The notes beneath the pieces were generated by a model. It was not told the DNA's origin. It ran no database searches and worked only from the letters and a program-made list of their open reading frames with translations. Shown here piece by piece: positions 36,199 through 44,222 of a stretch of DNA of 64,000 nt. Source of the DNA: Chitinophaga lutea (GTDB taxonomy: Bacteria; Bacteroidota; Bacteroidia; Chitinophagales; Chitinophagaceae); the NCBI RefSeq assembly GCF_003813775.1, contig NZ_RPDH01000001.1:2728001-2792000 (forward strand). Direction: 5' to 3'. The translations under genes were made by a program, and so were the position numbers. Within the stretch, counting starts at the first letter, position 1. Every line of letters begins with the position of its first letter.

Positions 36199-36354
36199 CA
36201 GCTTTGCAGGTAACTTTTACCCGTCTGAAGTGACGAATGGCGCGCCGCAGCGCCCAAACCACGATAATTTAACGAATTATTAGAGTTTCATATATTTTGA
36301 GGGAACGATTTTTGACATATTTCGGTAATTTTAAAGCAGGTCCAAAAAAATTGC

Positions 36355-37908
36355 ATGAACCAAATCAACATACTCTGGGTAGACGATGAAATCGACTCCC
36401 TTAAATCTCAGATCATTTTTCTCGAAAATAAAGGCTACAAAGTATCGGCGCTCACCAACGGGTATGATGCGCTGGAATTCCTGAAAGACAATATTGTGGA
36501 TGTGGTGCTGCTCGACGAATCGATGCCGGGCATTACCGGCCTCGAAACCCTGGCCCGCATCCGCGAAAACAATCAGCAGGTGCCGGTGGTGATGATCACC
36601 AAAAACGAGGCGGAAAACGTGATGGACGAGGCCATCGGTTCGCAGATCACCGATTACCTCATCAAACCCGTCAACCCCAACCAGGTATTGCTGTCGCTCA
36701 AAAAGATCATCGACAACAAGCGCCTCGTGGCCGAAAAAACCACCACGGCCTACCAGCAGCAGTTCCGCACCCTGTTCATGGCCCTCAACGATAACCCGAA
36801 CCACGCCGAATGGGCGGATATCTATAAAAAACTGGTGTACTGGGAAATGGAAATGAGTAAAAGCGACAGCCCCGAGATGCTGGAAGTGCTGCATTCCCAG
36901 AAAGCCGAAGCCAACACCGAGTTCGCCAAGTTCATCGCCCGCCATTACAGCAGCTGGATGCAGCCGAAGAACGAGGACGCGCCGGTGATGAGCCATACCC
37001 TGTTCCGCGACAAGATCGTGCCGTATATGGATCCTTCGGTGCCTAACTTCTTTATTCTCATCGACAATCTCCGGTACGACCAGTGGAAAACGATCCAGCC
37101 CATTTTCGCCGAATCGTTCCGGCTGATGGAGGAAGATACCTTTTACAGCATCCTGCCCACCTCTACCCAATACAGCCGTAACGCCATTTTCGCGGGCATG
37201 CTGCCGGCCGAGATCGAGGCGAAGTTCCCGGAAGAGTGGAAGAACGACGACGAGCAGGGCGGGAAGAACCTCTACGAGGAGAGTTTTTTCGCGGCACAGC
37301 TGCAGCGCCTGAAAATGGACAGCCGCTTTTCGTACACGAAGGTGATCAACCATGCAGACGGCCAGCACCTGGTGAACAACATGCATAATATGCTGGATTA
37401 CCCGCTGAACGTGATCGTTTATAATTTTGTGGACATGCTCAGCCATGCCCGTACGGAAATGGAAGTGCTGAAGGAGCTGGCCGGCGACGAAGTGTCTTAC
37501 CGCTCCATCACCGCCAGCTGGTTCGAGCACTCGCACCTGCACCAGGCGCTCAGGAAGGTGGCCGACCGGAAAATCAACCTGATCATCGCCACCGACCACG
37601 GCAGCGTGCGGGTGAAAACGCCGGTCAAAGTGATCGGCGACAAGCAGACCACCACCAACCTGCGGTACAAACACGGCCGCAATCTCAACTACGACCCCAA
37701 GGAGGTGCTCGCCTTCCGCGACCCCCGCGATGCAGGGTTGCCGAAGCCAAATGTCAATTCTTCTTATATCTTTGCCCGCGAAGACGGGTATCTTTGCTAT
37801 CCCAACAATTATAATTATTTCGTGAACTATTACCGCAACACCTTCCAGCACGGCGGCATTTCCATGGAGGAGATGATTGTGCCGGTAGCAAGGATGGTCA
37901 GCAAATAG
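36355..37908 (+). CDS. porX: PorX: response regulator with PglZ phosphodiesterase domain (T9SS control)
   Basis: 517 residues. Residues 1-120 are a receiver domain: D10-D11, phospho-acceptor D54 (LLDESMP), T82 and K104. A helical linker (125-205) joins it to a PglZ/alkaline-phosphatase-like domain (from about 225) with metal-site D237 (FILIDNLRYD), T271 in PTSTQYSR as the likely nucleophile, and the Asp/His of ATDHGSVRV. It lacks a DNA-binding domain. In Porphyromonas and Flavobacterium PorX acts with the kinase PorY and sigma factor SigP to control type IX secretion genes and hydrolyses oligonucleotides. porY is not in the window. Divergent from the HD gene. Confidence 0.93.
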   Translation: MNQINILWVDDEIDSLKSQIIFLENKGYKVSALTNGYDALEFLKDNIVDVVLLDESMPGITGLETLARIRENNQQVPVVMITKNEAENVMDEAIGSQITDYLIKPVNPNQVLLSLKKIIDNKRLVAEKTTTAYQQQFRTLFMALNDNPNHAEWADIYKKLVYWEMEMSKSDSPEMLEVLHSQKAEANTEFAKFIARHYSSWMQPKNEDAPVMSHTLFRDKIVPYMDPSVPNFFILIDNLRYDQWKTIQPIFAESFRLMEEDTFYSILPTSTQYSRNAIFAGMLPAEIEAKFPEEWKNDDEQGGKNLYEESFFAAQLQRLKMDSRFSYTKVINHADGQHLVNNMHNMLDYPLNVIVYNFVDMLSHARTEMEVLKELAGDEVSYRSITASWFEHSHLHQALRKVADRKINLIIATDHGSVRVKTPVKVIGDKQTTTNLRYKHGRNLNYDPKEVLAFRDPRDAGLPKPNVNSSYIFAREDGYLCYPNNYNYFVNYYRNTFQHGGISMEEMIVPVARMVSK

Positions 37909-37929
37909 CGGATTTTAAAAGAAGACATC

Positions 37930-38253
37930 ATGAACCTGAAAAGTACCCCTAACAACCTGGCGAAGCTGGAGAAGATTTTTGAAGAGGCGAAATATATCCT
38001 GCGGTACGAAAAAGGCACCTTCAATTCCGGCTACTGTGTGCTGGAACATAAGAAAGTGGTGGTGATCAACAAATTCCTGAATGTGGAAGGGCGGATCAAC
38101 ACCCTGATGGACATCCTGCCGTCCATAGCGCTGGAGGAAGGCTATCTCACGCCCGAGTCCCAGAAACTGTACCGCCAGGTGGTAGACAGCCGCAACGCGG
38201 AAGCCGCCGGTGGGGAGGAAGAAGAAAACCCGTCAACAGAAACACCCGCATAA
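37930..38253 (+). CDS. Small conserved protein downstream of porX, unknown function
   Basis: 107 residues, soluble. Residues about 8-75 look like a folded alpha/beta unit (KYILRYEKGTFNSGYCVLE, then KKVVVINKFLNVEGRINTLMDIL); the C-terminal 20 residues are acidic and disordered (GGEEEENPSTETPA). I do not recognise a named domain. It starts 21 bases after porX and ends 9 bases before the next gene, so it is most likely in the porX transcript. Confidence 0.75.
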   Translation: MNLKSTPNNLAKLEKIFEEAKYILRYEKGTFNSGYCVLEHKKVVVINKFLNVEGRINTLMDILPSIALEEGYLTPESQKLYRQVVDSRNAEAAGGEEEENPSTETPA

Positions 38254-38262
38254 CCATACGCT

Positions 38263-39024
38263 TTGAAAGTAACATTCCTTGGAACTGGCACTTCACAGGG
38301 CGTACCGGTCATCGCCTGCCCCTGTAAAGTATGTGCGTCGCCCGACCCGCGCGACAACCGCCTGCGCAGCAGCATTCTCATTTCATCGGATGCCGGCAAC
38401 ATCGTGGTGGATACCACGCCCGACTTCCGCTACCAGATGCTGCGGGCCGGTGTGAAAACGCTGGAAGCCGTGGTAGTCACCCATTCCCATAAAGATCATA
38501 TCGCCGGGATGGACGACATCCGGGCGTTCAATTATTTCCAGCAGCGCCCCATCGATATCTATGCCTCCGATTATTCGCAGAACGTCATCATGCGCGAGTT
38601 CTCCTACGCGTTTGCGGATTTCAAGTATCCCGGCATTCCCGAACTGAACCTGCGCACCATCCTCGACGATCCCTTCAATATCAACGGCCTGAAGTTTACG
38701 CCCATCCACGTGCTGCATCACAAAATGCCCGTGCTGGGATTCCGTTTCGGCGACTTTACCTATATCACCGACGCGAATTACATCGCCCCGGAGGAAAAGG
38801 AAAAGATCAAAGGCTCGAAAGTACTGGTACTGAACGCCCTTCGCCGCGAAAAGCACATTTCCCACTTTACCCTCGACGAAGCCATCGAAGTAGGCAAGGA
38901 ACTGGACGTGCCGCAGGTCTATTTTACGCACATCAGCCACCAGCTGGGCCTGCATGCCGAAGTGGACCCTTCGCTGCCGGCAGGTACCGCATTGGCGTAC
39001 GACGGGCTTGAAATCGAGCTGTAG
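38263..39024 (+). CDS. MBL-fold metal-dependent hydrolase, PhnP-like
   Basis: 253 residues from a TTG start at 38263 (MKVTFLGTG), 9 bases after the previous gene. N-terminal GTGTSQGVPVIACPCKVC with Cys residues that in PhnP bind an extra structural zinc; main site HSHKDHIAG (about 74-82), later HVLHHKMP and ITDANYI (Asp), and a final HISHQLG. Resembles the PhnP/tRNase Z-type branch that hydrolyses cyclic or linear phosphodiesters. No phn genes are nearby. Co-transcription with porX, itself a phosphodiesterase-domain protein, is suggestive but not proof of a shared pathway. Confidence 0.87.
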   Translation: MKVTFLGTGTSQGVPVIACPCKVCASPDPRDNRLRSSILISSDAGNIVVDTTPDFRYQMLRAGVKTLEAVVVTHSHKDHIAGMDDIRAFNYFQQRPIDIYASDYSQNVIMREFSYAFADFKYPGIPELNLRTILDDPFNINGLKFTPIHVLHHKMPVLGFRFGDFTYITDANYIAPEEKEKIKGSKVLVLNALRREKHISHFTLDEAIEVGKELDVPQVYFTHISHQLGLHAEVDPSLPAGTALAYDGLEIEL

Positions 39025-39182
39025 GCCCCTTCCGGCATCCCCTGGCCGGAAAATCTCCGAAGTTCCCCACAAACCGGCACCTGTTCCACTACACAATTTT
39101 GTGCAAACCGGATTTCGCCTCCAATCCCGGAAAATATACGCGAATGGACAAAAATTTGACCTGAGTGGAGATTTGGAGGGCA

Positions 39183-39286
39183 AAAGACGAACCTACAACG
39201 AAGCTACACTGGGGGAATAACGAACCTACGCCAAAAAGGGAAGGTTCGTTGTAGGTTCGTTCAAGGTTCGTTGTAGGTTCGTCTTT
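39183..39286. repeat. Nested inverted repeat with a 22-base-period direct repeat
   Basis: A perfect 20-base inverted repeat has arms at 39183-39202 and 39267-39286, and an inner 9-base pair has arms 39221-39229 and 39251-39259. The right half is also a direct repeat: the same 20 bases occur at 39241-39260 and 39263-39282. No T-run follows, so it is not a standard terminator. Confidence 0.85.
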
Positions 39287-39310
39287 CTCCCTGTATCCGC
39301 CCTCGCCCGT

Positions 39311-39490
39311 CCTGAAACAGGTTTACATGCTGATGAGGTCATCCGGTTAAATGTTTACACCCTCATTGTTATCTATATAAATCTTTACAGGTTGATTCAC
39401 CCTGAAACAGGTTTACACCCTCGTGAGATCATCCGGATTGAGGTTTGCACCCTTGTTGTTAATCCACATACAGGCTTGTAGCTTGACTCG
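39311..39490. repeat. 90-base degenerate tandem repeat with GTTTACA-like heptamers every ~30 bases
   Basis: CCTGAAACAGGTTTACA occurs at 39311 and again at 39401, and the flanking sequence (such as ATCCGG) also repeats; a partial third unit starts at 39492. Within it GTTTACA or a one- to two-base variant occurs at 39321, 39353, 39383, 39411, 39443 and 39474. Confidence 0.8.
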
Positions 39491-39694
39491 TCCTGCAACA
39501 CCTCCGCTGCCGGTCGCAGAGTAGGGTAGCCCGGGGTCATTCCGGCACCTGGCCTGAAGGCCGGGGACATAACACAAATTGATTTGCGTCGCCCTGCGGC
39601 AGGGGCGCAGATTTGTTTCCGGGTAAAACCGGGTTGCCCGGCAGCAGATTCCTGATTTTTTACGATATTCAGTGCCGATCAAAAACCATTGTTT

Positions 39695-40561
39695 GTGCCG
39701 AATAAAACCCTCCGGGAATTCTTTGATTTCTCCCGCCGCGAACGTACAGGCATCGCCTGTCTTTTAATCCTCATTGTACTGATCTATTGTTTGCCCTATG
39801 GATGGGGCTATTTGTCCGAAGGCCGCGCGCGGAGCGATACGGCGGGCTTTCACGAGGCCGCGCTCGCTGTGGACAACATGATGCGGAAAGACAGTGCCGC
39901 GCTCGCCCGGCGGAGAAAAAATTCCTACGACAGCAGCCGTTACCGTTACAGGAAATACGCCTTCAACCGCGATCACGATCGTTACCGGAACGGGCAATAT
40001 GCGTACGGCCGCGGCAGGTGGCATGATGCCCGTGACAGCGCCCGTTACGGGTATTGGAGCGGCTACCGCAAATACGAAAGGGGGCGGCCGTATGTATCTG
40101 ACAGCAGTCGTTCCATCGGCCGGGAACGATCGCCGGGCAAAACAATCCCGTTCCGCAAGCCGCTGTTGATCGACATCAACGCTGCCGACAGCGCGCAGTG
40201 GGAACGCCTGCCGCTCATCGGGCCGGTGCTGGCGCAGCGCATCGTGCGGTTCCGGGAGCGCCTCGGCGGCTTCCACGAGGTGGCGCAGGTGGGTGAAACC
40301 TATGGGCTGGCCGATAGCGTATTTAAAAAAATTCAAGGGATGCTGGTGCTGGGTGAGGTTTCTCTAAGAAAGACTGACCTTAACCAGACAGATGAAAAAT
40401 CTTTGGCCGATCACCCATACATCAACACGAAACTGGCCCGGTTGATAGTACGGTACCGCAATAACCACGGGCCTTTCAGGCACCTCAACGAGCTCCGGGG
40501 CATTGCTTTGGTGGATGACTCCATTTATCGTAAACTTGAAAAATACTTGGAGGTCAGGTAA
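39695..40561 (+). CDS. Membrane-anchored double helix-hairpin-helix protein (ComEA-like)
   Basis: About 288 residues from the GTG at 39695 (PNKTLREFF); a TTG at 39689 adds two residues and no ATG fits. One membrane helix (about 20-37). Then a low-complexity Arg/Tyr/Asp-rich stretch (about 70-145, e.g. [12 protein letters not shown]), and two helix-hairpin-helix units: [20 protein letters not shown] and [20 protein letters not shown]. HhH units bind DNA backbone without sequence preference. The N-in anchor suggests a periplasmic DNA-binding protein, as in competence ComEA, but the double unit and long linker differ. Role unproven. Confidence 0.8.
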   Translation: MPNKTLREFFDFSRRERTGIACLLILIVLIYCLPYGWGYLSEGRARSDTAGFHEAALAVDNMMRKDSAALARRRKNSYDSSRYRYRKYAFNRDHDRYRNGQYAYGRGRWHDARDSARYGYWSGYRKYERGRPYVSDSSRSIGRERSPGKTIPFRKPLLIDINAADSAQWERLPLIGPVLAQRIVRFRERLGGFHEVAQVGETYGLADSVFKKIQGMLVLGEVSLRKTDLNQTDEKSLADHPYINTKLARLIVRYRNNHGPFRHLNELRGIALVDDSIYRKLEKYLEVR

Positions 40562-40578
40562 AACAAAATTTTCCGGTT

Positions 40579-41721
40579 ATGAATTTCCAGCCAACGGACA
40601 TGCAATTACAGATAGCACAGGTCATCAGGGATTTTGGAAAAACACACATCCAGCCGCATGTGCTGGAGTGGGACGAAACGCAGACTTTCCCCGTGGAGCT
40701 CTTCAAAAAAATGGGCGAGCTGGGGCTGATGGGGGTGCTGGTACCGGAAAGTTACGGCGGCTCGGGGCTCGGTTACCTCGAATACGTGACCGTGATCAGC
40801 GAGGTGTCGCGCATTTGCGGCGCCGTGGGCCTGAGCCTGGCGGCACACAATTCTCTTTGCACCGGCCACATTCTCCAGTTCGGCAGCGAAGCACAGAAAC
40901 AACAATATCTTCCCAAACTGGCCTCCGCCGAATGGATAGGGGCCTGGGGCCTCACCGAGCCGAACACCGGCTCCGACGCCATGAACATGAAATGTACCGC
41001 CCGCAAGGAAGGCGATGAATGGGTGATCAACGGCACCAAATGCTGGATCACCCACGGCAAAAGCGGCGACGTGGCCGTGGTGATCGCCCGCACCGGCGAG
41101 CTGCGCGACAGCCGGGGCATGAGCGCGTTCATCGTGGAACGGGGCACGCCCGGTTTCAGCGGCGGTAAAAAAGAAAATAAACTCGGCATGCGGGCCTCCG
41201 AAACCGCGGAAATGATTTTCGATAACTGCCGCATTCCCGCCGGAAACCTCATCGGGGCGGAAGGAGAAGGATTTATTCAATCCATGAAGGTGCTCGACGG
41301 CGGGCGCATTTCCATCGCCGCACTGTCGCTCGGCATCGCCAAAGGCGCCTACGACGCCGCGTTGAAATATTCACAGGAGCGCTACCAGTTCGACCAGCCC
41401 ATCGCCAATTTCCAGGGCGTGTCTTTCAAACTCGCCGATATGCATACCAATATCGCGGCCGCCGAGCTGCTCACGCTGCAGGCCGCGGATATGAAAAATA
41501 AACACCTCCCCATGACGCAGCAGGCGGCCATGGCGAAATACTACGCCTCCGAAGTGGCCGTGAGAACGGCCGACGATGCGGTGCAGATTTTCGGGGGATA
41601 CGGGTACACGAAAGATTTCCCCGTAGAAAAATTCTATCGCGACGCCAAACTCTGTACGATCGGGGAAGGGACTTCCGAGATACAGAAAATCGTGATCGCA
41701 CGCGAAGCACTGAAGAAATAA
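40579..41721 (+). CDS. Acyl-CoA dehydrogenase (short/branched-chain type)
   Basis: 380 residues, standard length. FAD-binding motifs [13 protein letters not shown] (123-135) and KCWITHG (154-160); catalytic base E363 in IGEGTSEIQ, the position used by short-chain, butyryl- and 2-methylbutyryl-CoA dehydrogenases. [20 protein letters not shown] and [18 protein letters not shown] are classic. It introduces the 2,3-double bond in acyl-CoA during beta-oxidation or branched-chain amino acid breakdown, passing electrons to ETF. It follows the HhH gene by 17 bases, but no functional link is apparent. Ends in a strong terminator. Confidence 0.95.
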   Translation: MNFQPTDMQLQIAQVIRDFGKTHIQPHVLEWDETQTFPVELFKKMGELGLMGVLVPESYGGSGLGYLEYVTVISEVSRICGAVGLSLAAHNSLCTGHILQFGSEAQKQQYLPKLASAEWIGAWGLTEPNTGSDAMNMKCTARKEGDEWVINGTKCWITHGKSGDVAVVIARTGELRDSRGMSAFIVERGTPGFSGGKKENKLGMRASETAEMIFDNCRIPAGNLIGAEGEGFIQSMKVLDGGRISIAALSLGIAKGAYDAALKYSQERYQFDQPIANFQGVSFKLADMHTNIAAAELLTLQAADMKNKHLPMTQQAAMAKYYASEVAVRTADDAVQIFGGYGYTKDFPVEKFYRDAKLCTIGEGTSEIQKIVIAREALKK

Positions 41722-41740
41722 AAAGTGGTCAATAAAACAT

Positions 41741-41770
41741 GAAAGGGGATGGTGAGAGCCATCCCCTTTC
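41741..41770. terminator. Bidirectional intrinsic terminator
   Basis: AAAGGGGATGG and its perfect complement around a 6-base loop, between the acyl-CoA dehydrogenase gene and the convergent SusCD-associated locus. Confidence 0.8.
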
Positions 41771-41852
41771 TGTTTGTGCGGCAGGCCCCTGTGCAGGCGA
41801 GGGCGGCGTTTTCCCGGCCACCGTTCTATCACAGGGCGTGCCCGGGCAGTTT

Positions 41853-42929
41853 TTACCGTTTATAGATCTCCACTTCCGGTATGTTGAAAGTACCGTCTGT
41901 CTCAAAAACATATTCAATCCTTACATAACGCCGGGTGGCGGTATTGAAGCTGATATCCTCGGTGGTGGTAAAACCGCTCGTTTTTTCGAACAGCGGGGCC
42001 CAGGTGGTTTCGTTATCGGAACCCAGCACCTTGCACGATTTCAGCACGCCCGCGCCTGCACGCAGAAAACGGATGGCGTTGAATTCTTTGGGCGCTTTCA
42101 GGTCGATCGAGATCCACACGGTTTTATCCGCATCCTTCCGGTCGGCATCGGTGGGCTGCCAGTTGGTGGTGGTCAGTTCGTCTACCGCCAGGGCGCCGGT
42201 ATTGGTGCCTTGCGCGGAACTCGTTTTCACCGTTTTGCCGGCAGCCATGTTCAGCGGCCTGGATTCATACACGGTGTAGAATGTATCGAGGCTGCGGGGC
42301 GAAGGCCTGTATAGCGAACGGTAGGTAATGTAGGAGCCTTCCTTTACGTTCGGCAGTGTGATGTCATCTTCCGAGGCAGGCAGGAATACTTTTTGTTCCA
42401 CGCCGGCCTGATCGATGAATTTGATTTCGGTGGAAAAAGAAGCGGTATCAGCCGCCAGCCAGTTCATCACCACATTGCTGCCGCTGATCTTGACCGAGCT
42501 GATGGGCCGGGACAGGATGGTGGATTCGTAAATCCGGCCATAGGAAGTGCCCTGCACATCTACACGGATGGATGAATTGTTCTGCGCATCGCGGGTGTAG
42601 ATCTGGAAAGTGTAGGTACCTTCCGGCAGCTTGTCGATCATGGCGGTCACGACGTCGGGCGCATTGGTTTCTTTGACCGGTACGATCAGGGAATCTTTTT
42701 TATTGTTCCAGTACACAACGGCGGAGCGTGTGTTGGGATCGGTGCCGCGCCGCCAGGTTATTTTAAGCCGTTCCCGGCCGGGGTACACCGCCACGGAATC
42801 CGCTTTCCCTACGTATGTGATACCCCCCGGCACCACATACTCCCTGAAGGTGGCATCCATTTTACTGCAGGATATGGACAGTATCGCCAGCAGCATGGTG
42901 AGCAGGCTATATACAGAATATTTTTGCAT
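41853..42929 (-). CDS. DUF4998 lipoprotein with C-terminal F5/8-type (discoidin-like) domain
   Basis: 358 residues from the ATG at 42929. Lipoprotein signal with lipobox SISC (Cys about residue 21). The N-terminal module has the DUF4998 pattern YVGKADSVAVYPGRERLKIT and WRRGTDPN; the C-terminal 130 residues (NMAAGKTVKTSSAQ to the end) look like a coagulation factor 5/8 type C fold, with WISIDLKAPKEFNAIRFLR. Such proteins sit on the outer surface and bind glycans. Last gene of the SusC-SusD unit, 30 bases after the related lipoprotein gene. No catalytic motif seen. Confidence 0.82.
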   Translation of the reverse strand: MQKYSVYSLLTMLLAILSISCSKMDATFREYVVPGGITYVGKADSVAVYPGRERLKITWRRGTDPNTRSAVVYWNNKKDSLIVPVKETNAPDVVTAMIDKLPEGTYTFQIYTRDAQNNSSIRVDVQGTSYGRIYESTILSRPISSVKISGSNVVMNWLAADTASFSTEIKFIDQAGVEQKVFLPASEDDITLPNVKEGSYITYRSLYRPSPRSLDTFYTVYESRPLNMAAGKTVKTSSAQGTNTGALAVDELTTTNWQPTDADRKDADKTVWISIDLKAPKEFNAIRFLRAGAGVLKSCKVLGSDNETTWAPLFEKTSGFTTTEDISFNTATRRYVRIEYVFETDGTFNIPEVEIYKR

Positions 42930-42959
42930 TGGATTCAAGTTAATAAGTTAAAAAAGCCG

Positions 42960-44168
42960 TTAGAGTTTAGCGCCCCAGAACATGAGTTCGGCAATGTAGA
43001 TATACTGGCTGTTGCCCCAGGTTTCGGTTGTTTTCCACCGGAGATACCGCATGGGCGGAGTGCCTGGGGGGAAGTCGAAATCCTCGCCGTTTGTTACCGC
43101 AAACTCTTCGTCTTCCTTGGTGGGCGTGGCGGCATCGCCGGAAGGTTTGAACGAGGTGAAGGTGCCCAGTAAGGTCCAGCTGTCCCAGCTACCGTCGGCG
43201 TTCGGACTGTTGCTGCCGTAAATCTCGAACCGCTTCGGGTCGGCGCCGCGGTAATAACCGCTCGAGCCGCCACGGTGATAAAATTTAAAACGGCTAAGGT
43301 TGTACTGCTGGCCGAGGTCGAATGTAAACCACTGGGGCATTTTGGCGGCAGCGGGCCTTGTGTGAAAACAATCGTTCGTGCTGCCTGTGCCAAACACGTT
43401 GTTGAACATAAAATTGATGTTCCTGGGTGAAAGCCCGGAAAATACGTGGCCGATGTTTTCATCCGTCGGCAGCGACACTTCTTTCATCAGCGTACGGTCG
43501 AGCTTGGTTTCGAACAGCGGCTTCAAAGTGAGGGCCAATGTATCCGATTTGTTGTTCCAGCGGTCGCGCACATAAGTGGCGAATTTGACGGGAATCGTAT
43601 CGAATCCCCTCACCGAGAAAGCTCCCTTGGGCGCTTTGGAGTGATAGGTGTCGGCTTCCGCCCAGTCACCCTGCCCGGTGCTGTCGTAAATCATCACGAT
43701 GGCCAGCGCCGCTTCGTCTTTGTTCTGGAAGGTGATGGACGCGCCGCCGAACGTTTCCTTCATTTCGATGGTTTTAAAAAGATTGTGCACGGGTGCCGTC
43801 AGCGGACGGATTTTCAGCGTTACCGGATCCGATTCTTTTTTGTTTTTGCCGACCGTGTACACTTTTACTTCGTGCTCCAGCGTGTCTGCATACCCTTCCA
43901 GCACGAGCGTATCCTGGTGAATGGACGTTTTCGTTTCGCGCGTAACGCCCTGGCTGATATCATATACCGCTTTTACATACAGCAGGTTGTTGTCCGCCGG
44001 TACCTTGTAATATAATTTAGAGCCCCCCGGCGTGCGGATGAATTGCACGTTGGATACGGGTTTGGGAGCAGGGGCGTTATCGTCCGTATATAACAGCATG
44101 TTCTTTTCCTTGCAGGAAGACCAGAGGAAAAGACCGAGCAATAATACAAGAATGTGATGCCTGTTCAT
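42960..44168 (-). CDS. SusCD-associated surface lipoprotein (DUF4959-DUF5126-DUF5000 type)
   Basis: 402 residues from the ATG at 44168 (MNRHHILVL); an ATG at 44192 would add eight residues before the signal. Lipobox WSSC. Order of modules: beta-sandwich with FIRTPGGSKLYYKVPADNNLLYVKA (DUF4959-like), a middle DUF5126-like module (SITFQNKDEAALAIVMIYD), then a discoidin-like C-terminus (FTFDLGQQYNLSRFKFYHR, MRYLRWKTTETWG). The set is typical of accessory genes next to SusC/SusD and is probably a surface glycan-binding protein. No enzyme motif. Located between susD and the DUF4998 gene. Confidence 0.82.
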   Translation of the reverse strand: MNRHHILVLLLGLFLWSSCKEKNMLLYTDDNAPAPKPVSNVQFIRTPGGSKLYYKVPADNNLLYVKAVYDISQGVTRETKTSIHQDTLVLEGYADTLEHEVKVYTVGKNKKESDPVTLKIRPLTAPVHNLFKTIEMKETFGGASITFQNKDEAALAIVMIYDSTGQGDWAEADTYHSKAPKGAFSVRGFDTIPVKFATYVRDRWNNKSDTLALTLKPLFETKLDRTLMKEVSLPTDENIGHVFSGLSPRNINFMFNNVFGTGSTNDCFHTRPAAAKMPQWFTFDLGQQYNLSRFKFYHRGGSSGYYRGADPKRFEIYGSNSPNADGSWDSWTLLGTFTSFKPSGDAATPTKEDEEFAVTNGEDFDFPPGTPPMRYLRWKTTETWGNSQYIYIAELMFWGAKL

Positions 44169-44222
44169 ACTTAAATATTTTATGCTATTCATGAATTGAT
44201 CTGTATTGCATGGCGGACCGCT

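Larger units (their letters stand above)
39025..39688. repeat. Gene-free, repeat-rich segment (664 bases)
   Basis: No credible gene. It contains nested inverted repeats (39183-39286), a 90-base degenerate tandem repeat carrying a heptamer about every 30 bases (39311-39490), and further GC-rich hairpins around 39525-39640 (for example GGCCTGAAGGCC near 39553). It lies between the PhnP-like gene and the helix-hairpin-helix gene, both on the plus strand. Confidence 0.7.

Noticed and set aside
39241..39282. Direct repeats as a possible CRISPR array
   Set aside because: Only two 20-base copies with a 2-base gap; no unique spacers and no cas genes.
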